Shown here piece after piece: positions 18,801 through 27,469 of a stretch of 64,000 nt of DNA. Where the stretch lies: positions 213,265-277,264 of the forward strand of contig NZ_CP129407.1 of the NCBI RefSeq assembly GCF_030436115.1, in the 5' to 3' direction. Below the pieces are notes generated by a model. That model was not told the origin of the DNA, searched no databases, and worked only from the letters and a program-made list of their open reading frames with translations. The stretch is from Borrelia sp. P9F1 (GTDB lineage: Bacteria; Spirochaetota; Spirochaetia; Borreliales; Borreliaceae). How positions within the stretch are numbered: the stretch's first letter is position 1; every line of letters starts with the position of its first letter. The position numbers were made by a program, and so were the translations under genes.

Positions 18801-19517
18801 ATGCTCGCATTATTAACAGTAAAAAAAAAATTCGTGTTAGTGTCCTTGTTAGTGATTTTCGTAGGTTGTACAAAGAAAACTAAAAATATCGATTTTGGTG
18901 ACATTAACACAAACCACAGCCAAACTGATGAGTTAATCATTACATCAATTTCCTCGGAAGAGGAATCCGCATTATTTAAATACAAGATTAGACTGCCTAA
19001 AGTAATAGGCAACACAGTAGCGGACGGAGGCATCCAAGAGTTCAACAACGATATTCAAAATTATGCAAACGAAATCGTCAAAAACTTGGAAAGCATTGCA
19101 CACAACTCCGGGCAAGGTTCTAAAAGACCAAGTTTAAAGCTAGATTACGAAATCTACCATGGATACAATACCTATACAATAATAGTATCTGCAATTCAAG
19201 ACATAAAGGACATATCCATTACAAACTATAGAAGTTACTATATTAGCGACAATGGAGATTACATACACAACATAGACGAGGTCATTGAGGTTGAGGAAGC
19301 CTTTCCTTTCTTTATGAGCAAAATTACAGAAAAAGTCCAAAGCGATTTGCTCTTCGATTTACAGCAAGCAGTGATTTATTTTAAGGATAAAAGCGTAGTC
19401 ATAAAATTTCCCGCCTATGTATTTAATTTGGATGAAAAAGAAGATACGGATAATGTATTCGAATTTAGTGAAGAGGAAGTGGCAAAGTATATTAAGGATA
19501 AAATCGATCAAAAATGA
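18801..19517 (+). CDS. Predicted lipoprotein (BB0227 homologue)
   Basis: The 238-residue protein has a short signal with a lipobox ending VIFVGC (Cys about residue 23), then a beta-rich domain. The region from about 80 to 210 (ANEIVKNLESIAHN, LDYEIYHGYNTYTIIVS, FFMSKITEKVQ, VIKFPAYVFN) loosely resembles DUF3298-type exported domains, a weak suggestion only. GGGAGG precedes the ATG. A TATAAT at 18749-18754 is a likely -10 box without a clear -35. It overlaps the M16 protease by 4 bases, so the two are coupled. Confidence 0.75.
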   Translation: MLALLTVKKKFVLVSLLVIFVGCTKKTKNIDFGDINTNHSQTDELIITSISSEEESALFKYKIRLPKVIGNTVADGGIQEFNNDIQNYANEIVKNLESIAHNSGQGSKRPSLKLDYEIYHGYNTYTIIVSAIQDIKDISITNYRSYYISDNGDYIHNIDEVIEVEEAFPFFMSKITEKVQSDLLFDLQQAVIYFKDKSVVIKFPAYVFNLDEKEDTDNVFEFSEEEVAKYIKDKIDQK

Positions 19518-22435
19518 AGAGAAAAAAAAAATTCGAATTAATCTCAAAGACATATCTAGAAGAATATGATGCTGAAGGTTGTTATTTTCGGCATGAAAGT
19601 GGCCTAGAAATATTTGAACTTAAAAACGATTCATTTAAAGAAAATGCCTTTGGCATAGCATTCAAGACAATTCCTATGGACAATACTGGAGTTGCTCATA
19701 TTTTGGAACACGCCGTTTTTTGCGGTTCAGGAAAGTATAGGATAAAAGATCCTTTTCTTTATTTAATGAAAGGAAGCTTGAATACTTTCTTAAATGCAAT
19801 GACGTTTCCAGATAAAACCTTATACCCAGCAGCTTCTACAATACAGAAGGACTATTTTAACTTGTTTAAGGTATATGCTGACGCTGTTTTTAATCCATTA
19901 CTTAAAAAAGAAGCCTTTATGCAAGAAGGGTACAATATTAACCCCAATCACTTTAAATTATCTGGAATTGTTTTAAATGAAATGAAGGGTGTCTATTCTA
20001 GTAAAAATTCTTTGATTAGTGAAGTTTCCACTAATTCTTTATTTTGTGAAGGAACTTATCAATATGACTCTGGAGGCAATCCAGTTGATATTATTGACCT
20101 TACATATGAGGAGTTTATTCAATTTTATAAAAGACACTACACGCTCAATAATTGTAAAATATTTTTATTTGGAAATATCGAAACTGATACAAACCTTGAT
20201 TTTATTGAAAAATACATAATAAGACCCTACAAAGCAGAAAAATTAAACATTGCCTATGATATAGAAAAAACAAAAAGATGGAAACAGAGCAAATCATTAA
20301 ATTATCTCATTCCAAGAGAAAATGAAAATACACTCGGAGTATATACAATCAATTGGTTATGTGCCGATATTCAAGACATAAAAGAGAGTGTTGGTCTTGT
20401 AATTTTATCAGAAATTCTTTTAGACGATTCTTGTCAATTCATTATAAACATGTTGAAAAGTAAAATTGGAGACGGTATAGATGACATTAGTGGTATCAAT
20501 ACAGACATAAGGGAATGTATATTCTCGTTTGGATTGCAAAATGTAATTCCGGGCAAAGCGGAAGAATTTAAGAATATGGTTTTCAATGAACTTAAAAATC
20601 TTGTTAAAGTAAAGATTCCAAAAGAGCTGATACAGGGTGTTCTTTTCGGTTACGAATTTGCACTAAAAGAGGAAAAAGGACAAGGACTGGCTATATCATT
20701 AATGATCAAAAGCCTTAAAGGTTGGATGCATGGCATGCATCCTTCTGACACTTTAAAAATTAATTGTCATTTGGATGAAATTAAAAGCAAACTAGAAAAG
20801 GGAGAACTTTATTTTGAATACCTAATAGAGAAATACCTAATAAACAACAACCATTACACATTAATCAACTTCACACCATCTGATTGTACTATTAAGGAAA
20901 TGGAAGAAAAGATAGAAGAGAAATTAATGGATGTAGAGATCAAAATTAAGAAGGACCCCGAAAAACTTGCAGAGTTCACGAAAGACTATAATCAATTTAA
21001 AGATTATCAAAGAAAAGGAGATCTTAAGTCTGACATTAGTAAACTTCCAATGCTTAGGATAGAAGATTTACCAAAAGAAGTTGAACGAAGCTTAAATCTT
21101 AACGAAATCCCAGAACTTAAGACACACACATTTGAATTAAAAAATAACAACAACATTTTTAATGTATATTTATTTTTTAGATTAGATTTTTTAGAAAAAG
21201 AAGATTTTATACTTCTTTCCTTGTTCAGAAGAGCTATTCAAGATTTGTCCACTAAAAATTATTCTTATGTAGATCTAAATAACAAAATTCAAAATACTCT
21301 GGGACATTTAAACATATACGAAAGTTACGAGGAAGACATTGATGGGAATATTGTAAATTTGTTTAACGTAAACTTTAAATCATTTAATAACAAAATTAAA
21401 GAGTCATTTGTACTGATCAGAGAAATTTTAACTAATATAAATTTTAATGATTACAATAGATTAAAAGAGGTGGTCTTAAATCTTAAGAATGATTTTAAAT
21501 CGATTTTAATCCCTAAAGGACATACTTTTGCAATAACGCGATCAGAATCAAAGCTAAGCTTGAACAACTACTTAAGAGAACTTCAAATGGGAGTTACGGG
21601 CAGGGAGTTTTGGCAGAAAGTTAAAACAGATGCAGAATCGCTGAAAGAACTTGCCTGTAATTTAGAAAAGATAAAAAATAAGATAATTTTAAAAAATAGT
21701 TTTTCATCTCTGATTATAGGAGATACCAATGACGTGATTAAAGCTCTGGAAAGCGAATTGTTTATACTGAGAGAAAGTTTAATTGAAAAAAGCTACACAA
21801 GTGCATTAGCTACAATAAAATCATTAAAGGAACCACTAAAGGAAATAATTATTATTCCGTCAAAAATATCTTTTAATTGCATGAGCTTCATAAGCTATAA
21901 AATCACAGATGAAGAATATCCAAAAATAAGCTTCCTAGCTCACATATTAAAAAGCGGAATTTTTTGGGAAAAAATAAGGGTTATGGGTGGAGCATATGGA
22001 ACGTTTGTGTCTATTACAAACGGAATATTTTCTTTTGCATCGTATAGAGACCCAAACTTTGTGAAAACGTATCAGGCCTTTGAAAAATCATTAGAAGAAT
22101 TAGCCAATAACAATAAAATAAAAAATGAAGATCTCTACACTTACTTAGTAGGAGTAATCGGCCTTAGCACCAATGTAAAAACAAAATCCAGAGAAGTACT
22201 TGAGAGTTACAAGAGAAAGCTATTAAACATTAACGACGAGCTGAGACAAAACATCAGGAATTCTTACTTCAAAATAACGGCCAAAGATATCAGGAACACA
22301 TCTGAACAAGTGTTAAGCCAGCTAAGGCAAAAGAACAGCATGACATCACTTGTTAATAATGAAACCTATGAAAACGAGAAACAAAAGCTGGAATCTCTAA
22401 TCGGAACTAGATACAAAATAAGAAAGATACACTAA
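19514..22435 (+). CDS. M16C-family zinc metalloprotease (presequence-protease type)
   Basis: This is a 973-residue protein in the length range of the PreP/Cym1 group. The inverted zinc motif is HILEH (HXXEH, about residues 61-65) and the third zinc ligand region is the NEMKGVYSS segment near residue 160. Two homologous halves make a closed peptidase chamber that degrades short peptides. No signal peptide is visible, so it is probably cytoplasmic. The gene starts inside the end of the preceding lipoprotein gene and converges on rpmE with a 33-base gap that holds no obvious terminator. Confidence 0.9.
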   Translation: MKRKKKFELISKTYLEEYDAEGCYFRHESGLEIFELKNDSFKENAFGIAFKTIPMDNTGVAHILEHAVFCGSGKYRIKDPFLYLMKGSLNTFLNAMTFPDKTLYPAASTIQKDYFNLFKVYADAVFNPLLKKEAFMQEGYNINPNHFKLSGIVLNEMKGVYSSKNSLISEVSTNSLFCEGTYQYDSGGNPVDIIDLTYEEFIQFYKRHYTLNNCKIFLFGNIETDTNLDFIEKYIIRPYKAEKLNIAYDIEKTKRWKQSKSLNYLIPRENENTLGVYTINWLCADIQDIKESVGLVILSEILLDDSCQFIINMLKSKIGDGIDDISGINTDIRECIFSFGLQNVIPGKAEEFKNMVFNELKNLVKVKIPKELIQGVLFGYEFALKEEKGQGLAISLMIKSLKGWMHGMHPSDTLKINCHLDEIKSKLEKGELYFEYLIEKYLINNNHYTLINFTPSDCTIKEMEEKIEEKLMDVEIKIKKDPEKLAEFTKDYNQFKDYQRKGDLKSDISKLPMLRIEDLPKEVERSLNLNEIPELKTHTFELKNNNNIFNVYLFFRLDFLEKEDFILLSLFRRAIQDLSTKNYSYVDLNNKIQNTLGHLNIYESYEEDIDGNIVNLFNVNFKSFNNKIKESFVLIREILTNINFNDYNRLKEVVLNLKNDFKSILIPKGHTFAITRSESKLSLNNYLRELQMGVTGREFWQKVKTDAESLKELACNLEKIKNKIILKNSFSSLIIGDTNDVIKALESELFILRESLIEKSYTSALATIKSLKEPLKEIIIIPSKISFNCMSFISYKITDEEYPKISFLAHILKSGIFWEKIRVMGGAYGTFVSITNGIFSFASYRDPNFVKTYQAFEKSLEELANNNKIKNEDLYTYLVGVIGLSTNVKTKSREVLESYKRKLLNINDELRQNIRNSYFKITAKDIRNTSEQVLSQLRQKNSMTSLVNNETYENEKQKLESLIGTRYKIRKIH

Positions 22436-22468
22436 ACGTGAACAAGAGACAAGAAAAGTAAAAAGTAT

Positions 22469-22714
22469 CTAAGCTTTTTTATATTTCTTGTTGAATCTAT
22501 CGATTCTACCTGCTGCATCAACAAATTTCTGCTGCCCCGTGTAAAAAGGGTGAGATTTGCTTGTAATCTCAACAGTGATCAAAGGATACTCATTCCCATC
22601 GCTATACTTGACCGTCTCCTTTGAAATCAAAGTAGATCTAGTCAAAAACATGACATCATTAGACCCATCCCTAAACACCACCAAACCACTCTTAGGATGT
22701 ATATTCTTTTTCAT
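22469..22714 (-). CDS. rpmE: Ribosomal protein bL31, type B (no zinc cysteines)
   Basis: The 81-residue protein begins [19 protein letters not shown] and contains [23 protein letters not shown], as in bL31. It has no cysteine at all, so it is the zinc-independent (type B, RpmE2-like) form. In bacteria with both forms this version replaces the zinc form under zinc limitation; here it may be the only copy, which would fit a low-metal lifestyle. It is downstream of rho on the same strand. Confidence 0.93.
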   Translation of the reverse strand: MKKNIHPKSGLVVFRDGSNDVMFLTRSTLISKETVKYSDGNEYPLITVEITSKSHPFYTGQQKFVDAAGRIDRFNKKYKKA

Positions 22715-22772
22715 AAAACCTCTCTACTAACCCAACTAAGTCTAGTTTAAATTTAAAACAAAGTCAATTTTA

Positions 22773-24317
22773 TTAATCTCCATTACTCATGGTCTTTAAA
22801 AAAATTTCATTATTTTTACTTTTTTTCATCTTTTCAACCAAAGCCTCCACTCCTTCGTAATCGTCAACACCCCCTAAAATCTTTCTGATGAGCAAAATTT
22901 TAGAACGCTCCTCTTCATTTAAAAGCAACTCTTCCTTCCTTGTCCCCGATTTCTTAATATTAATAGCAGGGAAAAGCCTCCTGTCTGCCAAACTTCTATC
23001 AAGGATCAACTCCATGTTACCAGTACTTTTAAATTCTTCAAAAATAACCTCATCCATCCTACTTCCAGTATCAACTAAAGCCGTAGCTATAATGGTAAGA
23101 CTCCCCCCCTCTTCAATATTTCTAGCAGAACCAAAAAACCTCTTTGGCTTATGCAAGGCATTAGAATCAACTCCTCCAGAAAGTATCTTACCGGAAGTTG
23201 GCATGGTCTGGTTATAAGCTCTTGCAAGCCTTGTAATAGAATCCAAAAGAATGACAACGTCTTTCTTATTCTCAACAAGCCTTTTGGCCTTCTCAATTAC
23301 CATCTCGGCAACCTGTACATGTCTACTAGCTTGTTCATCAAAATTAGATGCAATTACCTCCCCCCTAACACTACGAATCATGTCAGTAACCTCTTCCGGT
23401 CTCTCATCAATAAGTAAAATCATCAAAATAATATCTGGATAGTTAGTAGTTATTGCATTAGCTATTTTTTGGAGTAAAGTAGTCTTTCCAGCCTTTGGAG
23501 GCGAAACTATCAAAGCTCTTTGTCCCTTTCCAATGGGAGCAAAAAGATTAATAAGTCTTGTGGAGATGTTACAATTCTCATATTCAAGATCTAATTTTGA
23601 ACTAGGATACAAAGGTGTTAAATTATCAAAAGGTATTCTATTCTGTGCAAAAGTAGGATCTTGGTCATTAATACTCTTAATTTTAATCATGGCAAAAAAT
23701 CTCTCACCGTCCCTCGGAGATCTAATCTGTCCATACAAAATATCACCTGTCCTTAAATTGAAAAGCCTGATCTGAGAAGGCGAAACATAAACGTCATTAC
23801 CACCTGAGAGGTAAGAATTAGATGCTGTACGCAAAAACCCATACCCATCACTTAAAACATCAAGCACTCCTGTAAATAAAACACCAATGTTATGTTCTGT
23901 TAATATCTTAACAAGTAAAAATATTAACTCTGTCTTCTTCATTGTCACCGCAATAGTATGATTAGTTCCAAGCCCTTCAACAACTTTTCTAACCTCGGTA
24001 ATCGGCTTATCATAAAGAGTGTTAATAGTTGTGCTATCCTTACCACCTAAGAAATTAACAATGTTACCCTGCTCAAGATCTTTAATACTGCTTTCTAGGT
24101 CAGAACTAGACATATCGTAATCAAAATCCGAAGTAGTCCCCTCATTGACTATCCTCAATCGATCATTATCAGCCTTTTTAGACGCACCACAAGCCTCCTT
24201 TTTGGCCACAACCTTAACTATCTTTTTCCTAGAATTATCTTCAATTTTTAACTCTTTAGAAGAATTCAAACGCTTCATTTCATCCTCTAAATCAAATTCC
24301 TCAAATCTTTTATCCAT
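22773..24317 (-). CDS. rho: Transcription termination factor Rho
   Basis: The 514-residue hexameric RNA helicase has an N-terminal acidic/Lys-rich extension of about 100 residues not found in E. coli Rho (419 residues). The usual fold follows: a cold-shock-like RNA-binding domain ([12 protein letters not shown]), Walker [11 protein letters not shown], Walker B region [15 protein letters not shown], and the Q/R-loop region with SGGVDSNAL and [18 protein letters not shown] precedes the ATG. The leader between it and the upstream bactofilin gene contains a small AGAAG/CTTCT hairpin. Confidence 0.97.
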   Translation of the reverse strand: MDKRFEEFDLEDEMKRLNSSKELKIEDNSRKKIVKVVAKKEACGASKKADNDRLRIVNEGTTSDFDYDMSSSDLESSIKDLEQGNIVNFLGGKDSTTINTLYDKPITEVRKVVEGLGTNHTIAVTMKKTELIFLLVKILTEHNIGVLFTGVLDVLSDGYGFLRTASNSYLSGGNDVYVSPSQIRLFNLRTGDILYGQIRSPRDGERFFAMIKIKSINDQDPTFAQNRIPFDNLTPLYPSSKLDLEYENCNISTRLINLFAPIGKGQRALIVSPPKAGKTTLLQKIANAITTNYPDIILMILLIDERPEEVTDMIRSVRGEVIASNFDEQASRHVQVAEMVIEKAKRLVENKKDVVILLDSITRLARAYNQTMPTSGKILSGGVDSNALHKPKRFFGSARNIEEGGSLTIIATALVDTGSRMDEVIFEEFKSTGNMELILDRSLADRRLFPAINIKKSGTRKEELLLNEEERSKILLIRKILGGVDDYEGVEALVEKMKKSKNNEIFLKTMSNGD

Positions 24318-24411
24318 AATCTCCTCTATGAGACAAATTTTTAAGAAGGGCGCTTCTAAAAAGAAATATCTAAACCATTAACAACAATCAAAAAGCATAT
24401 AACGTTTTATT

Positions 24412-24819
24412 TCATTGAAAAGTATCTTTTATCTGTGAAACCGTAAAAGCAAACAAATCTATGCTCTCATTAGACTTAACCATTTCACACTTACCATCAA
24501 AAACTATGTTATCATTAATAAATATCTTTTTTGTCTTAATATCGCCGTATATCTTACAACCACTATTTAAATAAACCTTACTACCAGCATTCACATTTCC
24601 CTTCAAAATCCCCTCAACGATCAAAGTACCACAAGTCACCACGTCAGTAACGACCTTACCGTTTCTCCCTATAAAAAGAACCCCTCTTTCTGAAAATATC
24701 TCACCCTCAAAAGAAGAATCAAGGTACAAGGCACCCTCGAATTTTAACTTTCCTCTAAAAATCAAACTCGCATCTAGCCTGCAATCCCACTTGTAATCAT
24801 CTCTAACATCAGGAGACAT
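24412..24819 (-). CDS. Bactofilin-family protein (BB0231 homologue)
   Basis: The 135-residue protein is a single bactofilin beta-helix: short repeating rungs such as GKLKFEGALYLDSSFEGEI, GRNGKVVTDVVTCGTLIVEG and GDIKTKKIFINDNIVFDG. Bactofilins polymerise into filaments that position cell-wall enzymes. I chose the ATG at 24819, with AAGGGA about 8 bases upstream; a TTG directly after the hbb stop is the alternative. It lies between hbb and rho. A second bactofilin is found at 40617-41168. Confidence 0.82.
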   Translation of the reverse strand: MSPDVRDDYKWDCRLDASLIFRGKLKFEGALYLDSSFEGEIFSERGVLFIGRNGKVVTDVVTCGTLIVEGILKGNVNAGSKVYLNSGCKIYGDIKTKKIFINDNIVFDGKCEMVKSNESIDLFAFTVSQIKDTFQ

Positions 24820-24822
24820 CAA

Positions 24823-25149
24823 CTATCCCTTAATTCCCCAAACTCGTTCTTTTAAGTCTTTCCCTGGCCGAAAATAAGCCACATGGTGATCATCAACCCT
24901 AACATACTCCCCAGTCTGAGGATTACGAGCATTCTGCCGCCCTTTCCTCTTCCTAACCTCGAACGTACCAAAAGACCTAAACTCCACAACACTATTGAGG
25001 CAAAGCCTATTCTTAAGCTCCTCAAAAAAAGCATCAACCACAAGCTTCACATACTTTTTTTCTATCTTACCACCATTAGTCTTAATATTTAAATCTATCA
25101 AGTCAACAATATCCGACTTAGTGATCTTGGGCCTTCTTGAAAAAGACAT
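24823..25149 (-). CDS. hbb: HU/IHF-family DNA-bending protein Hbb
   Basis: The 108-residue protein has the HU fold: two N-terminal helices ([14 protein letters not shown]..) and a beta-arm containing [16 protein letters not shown], with the intercalating Pro in NPQTGE. It has a slightly longer N-terminus and C-terminus than E. coli HU. Hbb is the main known nucleoid protein of Borrelia. It forms an operon with rpsT upstream and the bactofilin and rho downstream. Confidence 0.96.
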   Translation of the reverse strand: MSFSRRPKITKSDIVDLIDLNIKTNGGKIEKKYVKLVVDAFFEELKNRLCLNSVVEFRSFGTFEVRKRKGRQNARNPQTGEYVRVDDHHVAYFRPGKDLKERVWGIKG

Positions 25150-25160
25150 AAACCATTTCC

Positions 25161-25418
25161 TTACTTTAAAAGCAAAACACTCAAACTCGATTTCTTACGG
25201 GCAGCTTTATTCTTATGAATAATCCCTTTCCTAGCAGCAGTGTCTAACTTCTTTGACACAAACCTAAAAAATTCCAAAGCCTCCTCACGCCTCCCCGCCC
25301 TCAATATCCCAACACAACGCTTCTCTACCGTCTTCAACTCGCTCCTGACACTTGAATTTCTTAAATTCCTCTTCAAATTCTGCCGCACTCTCTTTAATGC
25401 CGATGGATTATTTCCCAA
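25161..25418 (-). CDS. rpsT: Ribosomal protein bS20
   Basis: The 85-residue, strongly basic three-helix protein begins [17 protein letters not shown], includes [17 protein letters not shown] and has the usual S20 length. The start codon is TTG with AAGGAG 6 bases upstream; rare start codons are also used for rpsT in other bacteria. It is the first gene after a strong promoter and is followed 11 bases later by hbb. Confidence 0.95.
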   Translation of the reverse strand: MGNNPSALKRVRQNLKRNLRNSSVRSELKTVEKRCVGILRAGRREEALEFFRFVSKKLDTAARKGIIHKNKAARKKSSLSVLLLK

Positions 25419-25451
25419 ACCAAACTCCTTAATACAGCCAACATGGTAGTA

Positions 25452-25480
25452 AATATACCAATTAATCGCAATATAGTCAA
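25452..25480 (-). promoter_or_regulatory. Promoter of the rpsT-hbb operon
   Basis: On the minus strand TTGACT (25475-25480) and TATATT (25452-25457) are 17 bases apart. The start would be near 25445, giving a leader of about 25-30 bases with AAGGAG. Confidence 0.75.
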
Positions 25481-25488
25481 TCTACAAA

Positions 25489-26334
25489 TTAAGTTGCCTT
25501 AATGTAATACTTGTAGACATACGCAAAAGAACCCTGCATAGAATAAGACATCCCTTTTTCGCTAATAAATACTCTACCAAGTTGATTACTACTACTATCA
25601 TCATAAATAAAAGATAAACAATAATTCGTACTTAACCCAGAATCATTAAGCAATACATTATGAAAAAATTTATAAAAATATTCTTTACTAGAAAATACTT
25701 TCCTCTGAAAAACAGAACTTTCTCTGAACTCATAAAAAACAACTAAATCTTTTAGGCCTAAAATATCTCTTAGTAACCCCTTAATGTCAATGAAAAAAAT
25801 AAACAGAAATATCATTATGTTACTAAACGAAATATAATAGACAAAAAGACTAATCAAAATTTTAGATAAAAGAGTCATTAAATAAACACCAGATATATAA
25901 TATCTCACCGGCAATTCTTGCGCTTTTACAATAAACAAGTCATTTCTTGCACTTTTAAGTTTTGTAAAAAACTCAACTAAATATTCCTTTCTTAAAAAAC
26001 AAAGTTTTATTTTTTGCCCATTACTTAATCCCAAAATTAACATATCATCTATCAATCTCTTCTTGACCCACAAAATATCATCAAAACCAAAACTAACTTT
26101 GGAATATAAATTCTTATACAAGATATCATCATTTTTAAACTCAATGTCGTAATGGTATCCCAAGTAAGAAATAATTACAAAAATATTTATTAATATTAAA
26201 CAAAATACAAAAATGCCAAACATATCCGTATAAAAAGAGATATAGAACACAGCAAATCCGACATTTAACACAAAAATAAAAACTAATCTGCTTATATAAA
26301 AGGACCATCCACCCATATTGACAACATCATTCAA
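25489..26334 (-). CDS. Membrane protein of unknown function (BB0234 homologue)
   Basis: The protein has two pairs of hydrophobic helices, at about residues 12-60 and 150-185. Between them is a soluble stretch (about 65-130: FGFDDILWVKKRLIDDMLIL, then KIKLCFLRKEYLVEFF) that loosely resembles a bacterial PH-type domain; this is only a suggestion. The start is uncertain: a TTG at 26334 overlaps the ychF stop by 4 bases, and an ATG lies at 26316. It is Phe/Ile-rich and strongly AT-biased. Confidence 0.7.
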   Translation of the reverse strand: MNDVVNMGGWSFYISRLVFIFVLNVGFAVFYISFYTDMFGIFVFCLILINIFVIISYLGYHYDIEFKNDDILYKNLYSKVSFGFDDILWVKKRLIDDMLILGLSNGQKIKLCFLRKEYLVEFFTKLKSARNDLFIVKAQELPVRYYISGVYLMTLLSKILISLFVYYISFSNIMIFLFIFFIDIKGLLRDILGLKDLVVFYEFRESSVFQRKVFSSKEYFYKFFHNVLLNDSGLSTNYCLSFIYDDSSSNQLGRVFISEKGMSYSMQGSFAYVYKYYIKAT

Positions 26335-27437
26335 ACATTAAATTTAAAGAAAATTATATCGCCATCCCTTACCAAATAATCTTTTCCCTCAAGCCTAATC
26401 TTTCCCTTCTCCTTTAAATTTTGCACATTTTGAAATTCAACTAAATCATCAAATGAATATACTTCCGCCTTAATGAAACCTCTCTGAAAATCACTGTGTA
26501 TTATGCCAGCAGCTTCTGGAGCTTTCATTCCATCAATAAAAGTCCAAGCTCTAACTTCTTGCACACCTGCAGTAAAATAAGTTCTAAGTCCTAGGGCATA
26601 ATAAGTTTTCTTTATTAAATTGTTCAACCCACTATCCTCTATCCCAAGAGAAATAAGCATTTCTTTTCTAGCATCCAAATCATCAATTTCAACAAGCTCA
26701 GCTTCAATCTTTGCACACAAAATCAAATAATCATTACCTTCCCTTAAAGCAATATTCTTCACAATATCTGTGTATTTATTACCACAAAGAGAATTTTCAT
26801 CAACATTGCACACATATATAACCTTCTTGATAGTCAAAAGATTTAAAGATTTAACGTACTCATTTTCAAACTCATCAAACTCAACTTCAATTGCCGGCCT
26901 AACATCCATTAAATGCTTTTTAAGCCTCTTAAGCATTAAAATAACTCTCTTTGAGTTTTCACAAACCTTCTTATCGGCACCCTTTGTGTTCTTTTCATTC
27001 TTTAAAATACTCTTTTGTACAGTGGCAAGATCTGCAAGACAAAGTTCTGTATTAATTGTGCCTATATCTCTTCTCGGATCTATATCCCCATTGACATGAA
27101 TAATTTCTCTATCTTCAAAACATCTAACAACATGCACAATAATCGAAACTTCACGAATATTAGCTAAAAATTTATTACCAAGTCCCTCGCCCCTAGAAGC
27201 TCCTCTAACAAGACCTGCAATATCAACAAACTCCATCACAGCGGGCACTTTTTTTTCAGGAACAATCAAATCTACAATTTTTTCAAGTCTCTCATCAGGT
27301 ATTGGTACCATGCCTACATTTGGCTCAATAGTACAAAAAGGATAATTAGCTACTCCCGCTTTTGATGATGTTAAAGATGAAAACAGAGTAGACTTGCCCA
27401 CATTAGGCAATCCCACTATCCCCACATTAAGTGACAT
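26331..27437 (-). CDS. ychF: Ribosome-binding ATPase YchF (OLA1 family)
   Basis: The ATG at 27437 (368 residues) has AGGAG 8 bases upstream and gives the standard start MSLNVGIVGLPNVGKSTLFS. The open frame extends eight codons further from a TTG, but that lacks support. The protein has the G1 motif GLPNVGKST, DIAGLV (G3), the NxxE/ATP-type NVDE in place of the GTPase NKxD, and a C-terminal TGS domain (AEVYSFDDLVEFQN). It binds 70S ribosomes and hydrolyses ATP. It overlaps the downstream membrane-protein gene. Confidence 0.95.
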   Translation of the reverse strand: MSLNVGIVGLPNVGKSTLFSSLTSSKAGVANYPFCTIEPNVGMVPIPDERLEKIVDLIVPEKKVPAVMEFVDIAGLVRGASRGEGLGNKFLANIREVSIIVHVVRCFEDREIIHVNGDIDPRRDIGTINTELCLADLATVQKSILKNEKNTKGADKKVCENSKRVILMLKRLKKHLMDVRPAIEVEFDEFENEYVKSLNLLTIKKVIYVCNVDENSLCGNKYTDIVKNIALREGNDYLILCAKIEAELVEIDDLDARKEMLISLGIEDSGLNNLIKKTYYALGLRTYFTAGVQEVRAWTFIDGMKAPEAAGIIHSDFQRGFIKAEVYSFDDLVEFQNVQNLKEKGKIRLEGKDYLVRDGDIIFFKFNV

Positions 27438-27469
27438 AAACAAAACTCCTAAAAAAGACAAATCAAAAT

